Assembly (NCBI GenBank): GCA_027451985.1
Contig: DAIDHS010000005.1
Coordinates: 64,267-96,460, forward strand
Origin: Elusimicrobiota bacterium
GTDB lineage: Bacteria > Elusimicrobiota > Elusimicrobia > UBA1565 > UBA9628
Direction of reading: 5' to 3'
Length of the DNA stretch: 32,194 bases
Under the pieces are notes generated by a model. That model saw only the letters and a list, made by a program, of their open reading frames with translations. It had not been told where the DNA came from and made no database searches. Both the position numbers and the translations under genes were made by a program. Shown in pieces: positions 8,228 to 16,281 of this stretch; the first letter of the stretch is position 1; every line of letters begins with the position of its first letter.

Positions 8228-9337
8228 ATGCCTTTGCGCCAGGATACGCAAAACTCGTCGGCGACGGTGTTTGCCAAAGACAAGATCTACGGGCACATGG
8301 ATCGCGTCCGCGAGTGGGCCAAGAGCGGCCTTTCCCGGCCGGTCACCATCGAGATGGACTTGACCAACCTGTGCAATCAGAAATGTCCGCACTGCTTCGG
8401 ATACGCTCCGGAGCGGGACGCGGCGCGCATGCACCTGGAGGAAGCCAAGCGCATCATTTCCGAAATTAAGGATGTGGGCGCACGGGGTCTGACGTTTACC
8501 GGGGGAGGAGATCCTTTGGTAAGCCCGATTTGCCTGCCCTGCGTGGAGCACGCGCGGGCGCTGGGCCTGGACGTGGGCTTCATCACCAACGCGCAGGCCC
8601 TGACCGAGACGCATGCGCGGACCTTGCTGGCGAACTGCCAGTGGCTGCGCGTGAGCATCGACGCTGCCACTCCGGAAGTCTTCATGAAGACGCACGGGAT
8701 GGACGCGAAGATGTTCCGGAAAGTCCTGGACAATGTGCGGCTCTTGGCGCGCTTGAAGCGCGAGACGGGCTCTTTCTGTACTTTGGGCATCGGCTTCTTG
8801 ACCAGCCCGGAAACCAAGAAGGACATCTACGCTTTCGCCGAGCTGGGCCGGAGCCTGGGCGTGGATTACGCGCAGTACCGGCCTCTTTTGCGCCGCCACG
8901 GGTTCGCGGACGTCGATTATTCCGATGCGGAAATCCTCTCCGAGATGCGCCGCGCCGCGGCTCTGTCGACCCCTGATTATCGCGTGGTGTCCTCGGAGCA
9001 CAAGTACGAGCTTATCGCCAGCGGGCAGCTCGAGAGGGACTATAAGAAGTGCTACGGCCAGCATTTCGCGGCGGTGGTCTCCGCGGACAAGAAGATGTAC
9101 GTCTGCTGCCACATGCGCGGCGTGGAGAAGTACTGCCTGGGCGACCTGTCCAAGCAGAGTCTGCCGGAAATATGGTCCTCAGAGCACAGGCGCAAAGTCG
9201 CGGACAGCGTCGACTTCAAGGATTGCCCGCCGTTGTGCCGCTGCGATTCTTTCAACACCATCCTTTGGAAAATAAAGGAAGAAGGCGCGCCCGCGGAGAC
9301 GGATCCGAAGCCGCGGGCTCATCCGAACTTCATTTGA
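8228..9337 (+). CDS. Radical SAM/SPASM-domain protein
   Basis: 369 residues from the ATG at 8228, 8 bases after the GT2 stop and preceded by a G-rich stretch; the frame is open further upstream inside the GT2 gene, but that region is not conserved-looking. Cys49, Cys53 and Cys56 form the CX3CX2C motif (CNQKCPHC) and FTGGGDP at 90-96 is the SAM-contact motif. The C-terminal ~95 residues are SPASM-like: Cys275, Cys293/294, Cys303 before LGDL, then LPEIW and CX3CXC at 333-339, enough for one or two auxiliary iron-sulphur clusters. Related enzymes modify peptides or oxidise/epimerise sugars and cyclitols. The sandwich position between two glycosyltransferases suggests, but does not prove, a sugar or glycoconjugate substrate. 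Overlap with the next gene hints at translational coupling. Confidence 0.9.
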   Translation: MPLRQDTQNSSATVFAKDKIYGHMDRVREWAKSGLSRPVTIEMDLTNLCNQKCPHCFGYAPERDAARMHLEEAKRIISEIKDVGARGLTFTGGGDPLVSPICLPCVEHARALGLDVGFITNAQALTETHARTLLANCQWLRVSIDAATPEVFMKTHGMDAKMFRKVLDNVRLLARLKRETGSFCTLGIGFLTSPETKKDIYAFAELGRSLGVDYAQYRPLLRRHGFADVDYSDAEILSEMRRAAALSTPDYRVVSSEHKYELIASGQLERDYKKCYGQHFAAVVSADKKMYVCCHMRGVEKYCLGDLSKQSLPEIWSSEHRRKVADSVDFKDCPPLCRCDSFNTILWKIKEEGAPAETDPKPRAHPNFI

Positions 9338-10662
9338 AGCTCCCGCCGGACGCTGACGCCGTGGGACGCGGGCTTGCGCAAGGCTATGCCCTTGTCCCGG
9401 CGCCGCCAAGCTGCCAAGACGCTTTTGCCCGCCGTCTTAAGCAATTCCTGCGCGCTCTGCCGCCGGGGATCAAAATCGTCACCGTCAACGGAAACATTCG
9501 AGATAGCCGCCTCCCGCTGGCAGACGACCTGCACGGCCTGCCCCTGCTGGTCGTCGAGCATCCCGCGACCCAGCCGATTTTATTCCATTGGGCGTATCAC
9601 TCCTCGTTTTTGTCCTTGGTGGCCGTCCGGCTGCCCGGAGCGCCGGAGAGTGATTCGTTTTCCGGCCATTGGATGCCCAGCTGGCACAGTAGTCCGCCGG
9701 TTTGGGCCGAGGAAGTGTGGGATTTCTCCCGTGATTTGGAAGTCGGGGACAGGTTCAGGCTGTTGCCGCGGCGGGTTTTTTCGCAGGCGAAGATTGATGG
9801 GAAATGGATTGCAAAGAGGTGGAGCGGGCTGAGAAGGCCACCTCGCAAGACGCGGCGCGGCTTGGCCAGCATCATCATTCCCTGCTGGAACGGCCTCTCC
9901 TACACCAAGCAGTGCCTGGCTTCGGTTTTAAAGCGTACCGACGGACCGCATGAAATCATCGTCGTCGACAACGGATCGGTGGACGGCACGGCGCGGTATG
10001 TCCGGTCCTTGAAAAACCCCAAAATCAGGCTGATCCGGAACTCGGATAACCGCGGATTCCCCCGGGCCGTCAACCAAGGCATGCGGGCGGCCAAGGGCGA
10101 CTATTTCGTTTGGCTCAACAGCGACGCGATTGTGACAGACGGGTGGCTGGGACGCATGGTCGGCTGGGCCGAGCGTTCCTCGCGGGTCGGCGCGGTCGGA
10201 CCGAGTTCAAACATGCCGGGAATTTCCTTCCAAGCTTACGAAGGCGCGCCCAAGACCGGAAAAATTCAGAGCTTCGCCAAGGCCATTTCTGACATTAATG
10301 ACGGACGCAGCATGTGGGTGCCGCTTATCACGGGCTTTTGTTTTCTGGTCAAGCGAGAGGCCGTCGACCGCATCGGATTTTTGGACGAGCGCTTCGGCCT
10401 GGGAATTTACGAAGACTACGATTATTGCTTAAGGCTGCGCCAGGCCGGCTACGCACTTTTAACGGCGCAGGACGTCTTCGTCCACCATGCGTGGCACAAG
10501 ACTTTCGAGCACAACGGGCTCGGCGGTCCCGCGATCGCGGCCAATAATCGCGATTTATTCATCCATAAGTGGTGCCGATTGGCGATGGATTTCCTGGACG
10601 GCTTCGGCAATTCCAGGGCTTTTATGCTGAAAACGCCCGGTAAACTTCGCCGATCCCGTTAG
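9334..10662 (+). CDS. Family 2 glycosyltransferase with unknown N-terminal module
   Basis: About 442 residues if started at the TTG at 9334, which overlaps the preceding stop as TTGA; a GTG at 9361 would give 433. Neither has a strong ribosome site, so the start is uncertain. Residues 1 to about 175 (containing VTVNGNIRDSRLPLADD and the Trp-rich GHWMPSWHSSPPVW) match nothing I recognise. The rest is a complete GT2 domain: ASIIIPCWNG at about 178, IIVVDNGSVDGT, GFPRAVNQG, WLNSDAIV for the DXD site, and FGLGIYEDYDYC, with FVHHAWHK near the end. Its C-terminal half closely parallels the GT2 at 7407. It is cytoplasmic by prediction, with donor and acceptor unknown. Its last 41 bases overlap tail-to-tail with the convergent GT4 gene. 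Confidence 0.85.
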   Translation: MKLPPDADAVGRGLAQGYALVPAPPSCQDAFARRLKQFLRALPPGIKIVTVNGNIRDSRLPLADDLHGLPLLVVEHPATQPILFHWAYHSSFLSLVAVRLPGAPESDSFSGHWMPSWHSSPPVWAEEVWDFSRDLEVGDRFRLLPRRVFSQAKIDGKWIAKRWSGLRRPPRKTRRGLASIIIPCWNGLSYTKQCLASVLKRTDGPHEIIVVDNGSVDGTARYVRSLKNPKIRLIRNSDNRGFPRAVNQGMRAAKGDYFVWLNSDAIVTDGWLGRMVGWAERSSRVGAVGPSSNMPGISFQAYEGAPKTGKIQSFAKAISDINDGRSMWVPLITGFCFLVKREAVDRIGFLDERFGLGIYEDYDYCLRLRQAGYALLTAQDVFVHHAWHKTFEHNGLGGPAIAANNRDLFIHKWCRLAMDFLDGFGNSRAFMLKTPGKLRRSR

Positions 10663-11860
10663 CGCGGACCGCCCAATCGTGGTTGCGCTCAACGAAACTC
10701 CTTCCCTCCGCCGAGATGCGCCGCCAGAGGTCCTCGTCCGTAAGGAGCTTGACGGTGTCTCGGGCGAATTTCCCGGGAGAGTCGGCGATAAGGATGTGCC
10801 GCCCGCCCGCGGCGCCCACGGCCTCGTTGGCGCAGGCTGACGAAACCACGGGCGTGCCCATGGCCATGGCTTCCAGGATTTTTCCCTTGATGCCGTAGCC
10901 GAGCCTGAGCGGCGCCACAATGACCATTGCCCGGGCTTCGTAGGGCTTGACGTCGGCAACGGTGCCGGTGACGATGATGGAAGGGTCCTGCTCCGAGAGT
11001 CCTAAAATTCTATTCGTCGGCCCCGATCCGACGACGTAAAACTTGGCCTTGGGCCGAGCGGCCTTGATCCGAGGCCAGGCCTGCGCCGCAAACCGCAAAA
11101 CCGCTTCCTCGTTCGGATAGTGGGGGTAATGGCCGACATAGGCGAGGCTGTCCGGTTCGCGTTCGGCGCGCAGCGGGCCTCCCGAGAAATGTTCGAGATC
11201 CACGCCGGTCGGGACGCTATAAACGCGCTTGGCGGAAACCCAGCGGCCCATCCGGCGCCTATCGGCTTCGCTGACCGTGATGACGGCGTCAAAGCGCCGG
11301 CAGAGATCCCGGGTCGCCGTCAGCCGCTTGCGCCAATCGCCCAGCCGGCGCCATTTGTTCCAGCCCGACATTTCCCGGAAATAGGAGGAAAACAGGGATA
11401 GGGCGGAGAGATCGTGGTGCGTGAGGATGCACGGCAGGGCCGGAACCTCCGATTTCACCGCGCGTACGTAAGGCGCCATGAGATCGAATTCGATGTGGAC
11501 GAGATCTGGCTTTAACTCCCGGATTGCTTTTTTCACGGCGAAGCTCATGTCCGGCGAATAGAATCCGGCGATTTCACGGGGAAGCTCCAGTCCCTCCTCG
11601 GTTCGCGGGAAGTAGTTCGAGGGCAAGGCGACGTTTCGGATGCTTTGAAACAGGTCGGGAAAATAAAGCTTTTCCTGGCCGAGCATAACGGCGGCGCTTT
11701 GCTTTGGGTCGTCCCCGCCCGGACGCAGGAAGGTCAGAAGATGAAAGTCGTAGCGATCCTTGAGCAGGCGGCAGGCGGTCCAAACGCGGCGGGACCCGGC
11801 GTCCGTGGGGATGGGGGCCCATGGTGTCAGCAGCAAAATTCGAGGCCTGCGTTCGCTCAT
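10622..11860 (-). CDS. Family 4 glycosyltransferase
   Basis: 412 residues, GT-B fold. The N-terminal Rossmann half starts RILLLTPWAPIPTDAGSRR, which carries the acceptor-side loop of this family, and is followed by VHIEFDLMAPY and LTHHD. VITVSEADRR and the PTGVD segment near 220 lead into the donor-binding half (SLAYVGHYPHYPNEEAV, KFYVVGSGP). The conserved GT4 donor signature is GYGIKGKILEAMAMGTPVV, with the Glu that contacts the nucleotide sugar. The overall layout resembles exopolysaccharide-type sugar transferases. It probably acts at the inner face of the cytoplasmic membrane in glycan assembly. It starts 12 bases after the membrane GT2 gene as the last gene of the five-gene minus operon from 16632. 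Donor unknown. Confidence 0.92.
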   Translation of the reverse strand: MSERRPRILLLTPWAPIPTDAGSRRVWTACRLLKDRYDFHLLTFLRPGGDDPKQSAAVMLGQEKLYFPDLFQSIRNVALPSNYFPRTEEGLELPREIAGFYSPDMSFAVKKAIRELKPDLVHIEFDLMAPYVRAVKSEVPALPCILTHHDLSALSLFSSYFREMSGWNKWRRLGDWRKRLTATRDLCRRFDAVITVSEADRRRMGRWVSAKRVYSVPTGVDLEHFSGGPLRAEREPDSLAYVGHYPHYPNEEAVLRFAAQAWPRIKAARPKAKFYVVGSGPTNRILGLSEQDPSIIVTGTVADVKPYEARAMVIVAPLRLGYGIKGKILEAMAMGTPVVSSACANEAVGAAGGRHILIADSPGKFARDTVKLLTDEDLWRRISAEGRSFVERNHDWAVRANGIGEVYRAFSA

Positions 11861-11872
11861 GCCGTGACCATT

Positions 11873-12898
11873 TTATATTAAAGATCGCGGCAGGGGCTTT
11901 CCGGTCAGGAATCCGGCGCCGTAGGCGACGTGAGACAGGGGTACGAGCAGAGCGAAGAGCAGGCCGGCCGCCGCGCTCTTTTTGCGCAGAGCGCTTTGTA
12001 CGGCTTCGCCCGCGACGGCCAGGACATAGAGGGCCGGAAGCGCCCAGTAAGGGGCAATAGGGCGGAGGATGGCGAGGGAAAACGCGTAAAGCACCAGAAT
12101 GGCGGGGAAGAAGAACACGGCCTGGGCTGTTTTTGAGAGCTTGCGCATAATCTGCCGCCGTCCGACTCCGGACTCATAGACTTGGGAGAGGAACGTCCCC
12201 AGCGAAGCGCGGCGGCGGTGGTAGACGGCTAGGGCCGGGGCATAAAGCGCGGGGCGGCCCAGGGATCGGAGTTGTGCGACGAAAAGATTTTCTTCGGCGG
12301 AGGCGAGCGCCGGATCGAAGTTCAGCCCCAACTCGCGGAAGGCTGCCGCCCGGATGCACAGGTTGCACAGGGCGAACGATTTCTCGTCGGCCCAGCGGGG
12401 GCCGGGGCCGGGGGCGTAGCGCCTGCGCATCGGTCCGGCGCCGATTCGGGATTCCAGCACGAGCCCGGAGGCGCGCTCGAAGAGGCCGCTGTCGGGCGGC
12501 GTCAGATTGGGGCCGCCCAAGATCCAGGCTTCATCGTGCGCCGCGAGGAGGGAACCCGCGTCCGAGAAAAGTTCCGGCGGCACTTCGACATCGTCATCGA
12601 GAAAGTAGAGCCACTCCCCTTGCGCCATTGCCGCGGCGGCATTGCGCGCCGCGCCGCGCGACTGCCGCTCGAGGGGGAGGATTTTCATGCCGGGAATGCG
12701 GGAGGAAAATGAGCGCGCCGCCGCGGCGTCTTCCGGATCGTTGCCGTTGACGATTAGGAGCACCTCCCTGACGAGACTCCGATCCGCGGTCGACAGGCTC
12801 GAGAGGCAGGAGCGCAGGAGTTCCGGCCGCTTGTGCGTGAGGACGATTGCGGAAAAAAGCGGCGCCTGTCCGGGCCGATTTTCAGGGGCCGGCGTCAT
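11873..12898 (-). CDS. Membrane-associated family 2 glycosyltransferase
   Basis: 341 residues from the ATG at 12898, which overlaps the preceding stop as ATGA, so translation is probably coupled. The GT-A domain is clear: FSAIVLTHKRPELL at about 15, VLLIVNGND near 47, RGAARNAAAA near 81 and YFLDDDVEVP near 98, with DDD as the metal site. The C-terminal ~85 residues form about three hydrophobic helices (FFFPAILVLYAFSLAIL, WALPALYVLAVAGEAV, AAGLLFALLVPLSHVAYGAG), placing it on the inner membrane. This layout is common in GT2 enzymes that use polyprenyl-linked sugars or extend lipid-linked glycans. Next to a TMTC-like transferase, it may build the lipid-linked donor; that is inference. Confidence 0.88.
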   Translation of the reverse strand: MTPAPENRPGQAPLFSAIVLTHKRPELLRSCLSSLSTADRSLVREVLLIVNGNDPEDAAAARSFSSRIPGMKILPLERQSRGAARNAAAAMAQGEWLYFLDDDVEVPPELFSDAGSLLAAHDEAWILGGPNLTPPDSGLFERASGLVLESRIGAGPMRRRYAPGPGPRWADEKSFALCNLCIRAAAFRELGLNFDPALASAEENLFVAQLRSLGRPALYAPALAVYHRRRASLGTFLSQVYESGVGRRQIMRKLSKTAQAVFFFPAILVLYAFSLAILRPIAPYWALPALYVLAVAGEAVQSALRKKSAAAGLLFALLVPLSHVAYGAGFLTGKPLPRSLI

Positions 12899-15507
12899 GG
12901 CCTTGCGCGGGGGGCGGGAGCTTGCGAATTCAGTCGGCGCATTAACGCGGCGGCTTCCGCGCTGCGGCCGGACTGCCGATAAGCGCGGGAAAGCCACTCA
13001 TAAGCGGCGCGGTAGCCCGGGAAGTCGGCGATGGCTTCCCGCCACGCTTTTTCAGCCTCGGCCAAGCGACCTTGCCGGTAATAGCAGATGCCCAAATTGG
13101 TCCATGTCGGCGCAAGATTTTGGTTGAGGCGCGGCGCGGGGGAGTTGGCGATGGCTTTTTGATAGCTTCCGATGGCTTCATTCAAGTTTCCTTCCTGCAG
13201 GTAAACATTGCCCATGTTGTTGAGAAGGCTGGGGTTTAGAGGGAAGAGGGCGAGCCCGCGCGAGAGATAGTCCTGGGCTTGGGGCAAGTCGCCGCGCTGC
13301 AGATAAAGCCCGCCGAGATTGTTGAGCGCGGCGATTTTGCGCGGATCGTTGGACAGGGTCTGCCGGTAAAGCGCGATGGCCTTGCCGGCGCGCCCAGCTT
13401 GCTGCTCAATGACGGCCAAATTGTATGCCGCATCAGAGTAGCTTTGATCAAGACTTAAGGCCTTCTCCAGGGATTTTTCGGCCTCGCGGGGATGGCCGCA
13501 GCGCATCTGCGCCATGCCTAGGTTGTAGCGGGCTGCGGCATCGCTAGGATTGCGGGAGACGGAGCGACGGAGCCAGAAAAGGGCCTTCGGGCAATCCGCG
13601 GCGTGATCGTACTCCACGCCGAGGTTCATCATGGCGCGGGCGTCCTGGGGAGACGCCGCTAGGAACGAGAGCCAAACCTTAGCCGCCTCCAGGGCTTCTC
13701 CTTGCTTGTCGAGAAGCGCCGTGAGGGCAAAGCTGGCCGCGAAGTCGCGCGGTTTTTTTCGTACCGCTTCCTGCAACTGGTAGGCGGCCAGATCCGGGCG
13801 CCCGGTTTTTTCAAGGAGCTTGGCCATGCTGATTTGAGCCGCGGTGTCGGTGGGATTTTCCTGCAGCGCCTTGTGGTAAATCGCCAGCGCGGCGGCGACC
13901 TGTCCTTTCTTCGCCAGTGCCGCTCCCAGACTGTCGTAGGGGATGGAATTGCCGGGATTGAGGCGGGCCGCCTCGGAGTAGAGTTTAAGGGCGCGACGGG
14001 ACTCCCCTTTTATTTCCTGCAGGCCGGCCAGGTTGTTCATGGCTTCTATGTAGCGTGGATTCAAGGCGATCGCGGTTTTGTAGTCTTGTTCCGCTTTGCC
14101 CAGGTTTCCTTGCGCTTGCGCCATGAATCCCAGGTTGTAGTAGATGCGGGCGTTCTTTGATCCCAGAGCGGCCTCTCGGCCGAAAAGAACGGCGTCATTT
14201 TTCCATTCGTTGTTGCGGGCGCGCGTCATCGAGGAGAGCAGAGCCAGGACGGAGCCCGCGGCGAGCAAAACGAAGAGCTTGAGCTTCGGCCCCGAGCGGC
14301 CGGCGCGGGCGATGGCAAGGGAAGCGGCCCAGCCCGCAATCCATGCGAAACCAACGGCGGCGGGATAAAGATAGCGCTCCGCCATGGGGTTGTAGAGCCT
14401 GACGATGTTCGATGCGGGCAGCAAGACGATGAGCCACCAGCCCAGGCCCCAGGGCAGCGGCCGCGCTCCCAGCGCGTAGGCGCGCGCTCCGGCCGCGAGA
14501 AGAAGGAGGAAGAGCGCCAGAGCCGCCAAAAAGCGCCAGTCCGCCCATGAAGAAATAAGCGGCGGGGCCCGATCCGCGCGAAGAGGATAAGGAATAATCA
14601 TCAGCCGCGCGTAATCGGCGAAAACTACGCACATGGTCCTAAAATTTAGCTCCGGCCAGTGGTAAAGGGCGTCCCACTGCGGAGTGGAGGGATTAAGGAC
14701 AACTTCCCGAGGGCTCGGAGACTGCGCAAGCGCGGCGTCATCCCTGATCGCCATGACTGCGGGAGTCGCCTGAGAGGAGATGCTTTGATAACCCGAGCGG
14801 CCGGATCTGAAATGCCAGTAATAGAGGGCCAAGTAGCCGAAAAGGATCATGGCCGCGAGCCGGCGCCAGAATTTGGCGCGCCAAGGCCTTTCCAGGAAGC
14901 AGAAGTCGAACCAGAGGGCTGCGGCCGGCAGCACCAACGCGGTCTCCTTGGAAAACGCGCCCAAAGCGTAGGCCATGCCGGCCGCGGCCATGGCCGCGCC
15001 GGCGCTGCCCGGTTCCGGCGCGCTTTCCATTCTGCGGTAAGCCATGAGCGCCAGCAGCATGAACAGGACGGCCAGAAGGTCGGGGCGGAAGCTGGGCATG
15101 TTCACCGCTTCCGTGTTGATGGGATGGACGGCGAAAACCAGGCCGGAAATGAGAGCTGCGTCTGGATTCAGGAAAAGCAGTCCCGCGCGCCAAACCAAGA
15201 CGGCGTTGAGGCCGTGAAGGATGACGCTGGTGAGGTGGTAGCCGAATGGCCCGTCGCCCCAAATTCGATGGTCAATGACGAGCGAAGCCAAGAAAATCGG
15301 CCGGGCCGCGCTGAGGATGGGAACTACGGGCGCCAAATCGATTTGCTCCACCAACGTTTTTAAAGCGTGGGGCTCGGCTAGGAACGCATTGCTCTCGATA
15401 AGGATATGGTCATCCCAGCAGAAGCCATTTTTGAGGGTGTTGGAGTAGGCGAAAAACGCGGCTGTGAAAACTGCGGCGCCCAGGACGAGCGTTTTTATTT
15501 TTGGCAC
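12895..15507 (-). CDS. TMTC-like polytopic membrane protein with TPR array (putative O-glycosyltransferase)
   Basis: 870 residues. The N-terminal half is polytopic (first helix about 7-25), with NGFCWDDH at about 27-34. The WDD acidic pair sits in the first periplasmic loop, as in GT-C enzymes of the PMT/TMTC class. Further family-like features are VFAVHPINTEAV, FSKETALVLP and NIVRLYNPMAERYLYP. From about residue 440 to the end there are about a dozen TPRs (e.g. YYNLGFMAQAQGNLGKAEQDY, ALNNLGGLYLQRGDLPQAQDY). Eukaryotic TMTC proteins O-mannosylate cadherins from dolichyl-phosphate-mannose; bacterial relatives are mostly uncharacterised. The start is a GTG 13 bases inside mutM, with no other usable start before the first helix. 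Probably an inner-membrane enzyme with a periplasmic TPR domain that selects protein acceptors; the substrate is inferred. Confidence 0.82.
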   Translation of the reverse strand: MPKIKTLVLGAAVFTAAFFAYSNTLKNGFCWDDHILIESNAFLAEPHALKTLVEQIDLAPVVPILSAARPIFLASLVIDHRIWGDGPFGYHLTSVILHGLNAVLVWRAGLLFLNPDAALISGLVFAVHPINTEAVNMPSFRPDLLAVLFMLLALMAYRRMESAPEPGSAGAAMAAAGMAYALGAFSKETALVLPAAALWFDFCFLERPWRAKFWRRLAAMILFGYLALYYWHFRSGRSGYQSISSQATPAVMAIRDDAALAQSPSPREVVLNPSTPQWDALYHWPELNFRTMCVVFADYARLMIIPYPLRADRAPPLISSWADWRFLAALALFLLLLAAGARAYALGARPLPWGLGWWLIVLLPASNIVRLYNPMAERYLYPAAVGFAWIAGWAASLAIARAGRSGPKLKLFVLLAAGSVLALLSSMTRARNNEWKNDAVLFGREAALGSKNARIYYNLGFMAQAQGNLGKAEQDYKTAIALNPRYIEAMNNLAGLQEIKGESRRALKLYSEAARLNPGNSIPYDSLGAALAKKGQVAAALAIYHKALQENPTDTAAQISMAKLLEKTGRPDLAAYQLQEAVRKKPRDFAASFALTALLDKQGEALEAAKVWLSFLAASPQDARAMMNLGVEYDHAADCPKALFWLRRSVSRNPSDAAARYNLGMAQMRCGHPREAEKSLEKALSLDQSYSDAAYNLAVIEQQAGRAGKAIALYRQTLSNDPRKIAALNNLGGLYLQRGDLPQAQDYLSRGLALFPLNPSLLNNMGNVYLQEGNLNEAIGSYQKAIANSPAPRLNQNLAPTWTNLGICYYRQGRLAEAEKAWREAIADFPGYRAAYEWLSRAYRQSGRSAEAAALMRRLNSQAPAPRARP

Positions 15508-16277
15508 AAGGGGCAGTAGAGGCTGGTACGCCCGGCCAGCGGCTTGGGGGTCGCCCTTAAATCGTGGCCGCAGGCGCGCCCGATTTTACGGCCGTAGACA
15601 TTGACGAATTTCTGGAATCCGCCGGGCCGTCCCCGCGGGTCTAGGAAGCTCTCATCTTCGAGGGTGCTGCCTCCGGACTTGACGGCCAGGGTCAGAGTGC
15701 GCCGAATGGCGGCGTGGAGCCGGGCGCATTCCTCGCGTGAGACTCTGCGACCGGGTCGATTCGGTCTGATTTTTGCGAGATAAAGCGCCTCCGTCGCGTA
15801 GATGTTTCCAATTCCGGCCACCACGCTTTGGTCCATGAGGATCGACTTGACGCTGGCGCGGCTCCGGCTAAGCGTCCGCCGCAGATGCTCAACGGTGAAC
15901 TCTCCGCTCAAGGGCTCGGGTCCCAGGGGCGGCAGGGCGCAGCCCACGCGGCCGAAACGCCGTGGATCCTGAAAGACGACGCTGGCGGGGCCGGCGCGCA
16001 GGATAAAGCGCGCGTGAGCCCCGTCCTCGCCGAGGCTCAGCCGTCCGGACATGCCTAGGTGCATGATTAAGTTTTTCTCATCAGAGAGATCGAGAATGAG
16101 ATATTTGCCGCGCCGCCGCACTGCGAGGATTTTTTTGCCCAGCGCCGCGCGCAGAAGTTCTGGGGGCGCCTTGTGGTTAAATCCAGGCGGGCGGATTTCG
16201 CAGGCGGAAATCACATGCCCCCGCAAATGCGGCTCGAGCGAGCGGCGCACCGTCTCGACTTCGGGCAGTTCCGGCAA
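15495..16277 (-). CDS. mutM: Formamidopyrimidine-DNA glycosylase (Fpg/MutM)
   Basis: 260 residues, normal length. The start codon is TTG, fixed because the enzyme must begin Met-Pro: MPELPEVETV, in which Pro2 (Pro1 after Met removal) is the catalytic nucleophile and Glu3 assists. Lys58 lies in the conserved RRRGKYL loop, and MHLGMSG, QDPRRFG, GIGNIYA and TLEDESF are family motifs. It removes oxidised purines such as 8-oxoguanine from DNA and nicks by beta/delta elimination. The C-terminal zinc finger is odd: the second pair is normal (Cys255, Cys258) but the first pair reads A235-C236-G237-H238, with His at the usual second-Cys position and no Cys at the first. Arg250, the finger-tip Arg, is kept. 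It starts 4 bases after the rhodanese gene and its end overlaps the TMTC-like gene. Confidence 0.96.
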   Translation of the reverse strand: MPELPEVETVRRSLEPHLRGHVISACEIRPPGFNHKAPPELLRAALGKKILAVRRRGKYLILDLSDEKNLIMHLGMSGRLSLGEDGAHARFILRAGPASVVFQDPRRFGRVGCALPPLGPEPLSGEFTVEHLRRTLSRSRASVKSILMDQSVVAGIGNIYATEALYLAKIRPNRPGRRVSREECARLHAAIRRTLTLAVKSGGSTLEDESFLDPRGRPGGFQKFVNVYGRKIGRACGHDLRATPKPLAGRTSLYCPLCQK

Positions 16278-16281
16278 GGGC

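Noticed and set aside
8147-9112. 321-codon minus-strand frame opposite the SPASM radical SAM gene
   Set aside because: It mirrors the codons of a well-supported enzyme and has no motif of its own.
7407-10662. Idea of a RiPP cluster with a small precursor peptide near the radical SAM gene
   Set aside because: No free space for a short gene exists between the overlapping genes and no leader-like peptide was seen.
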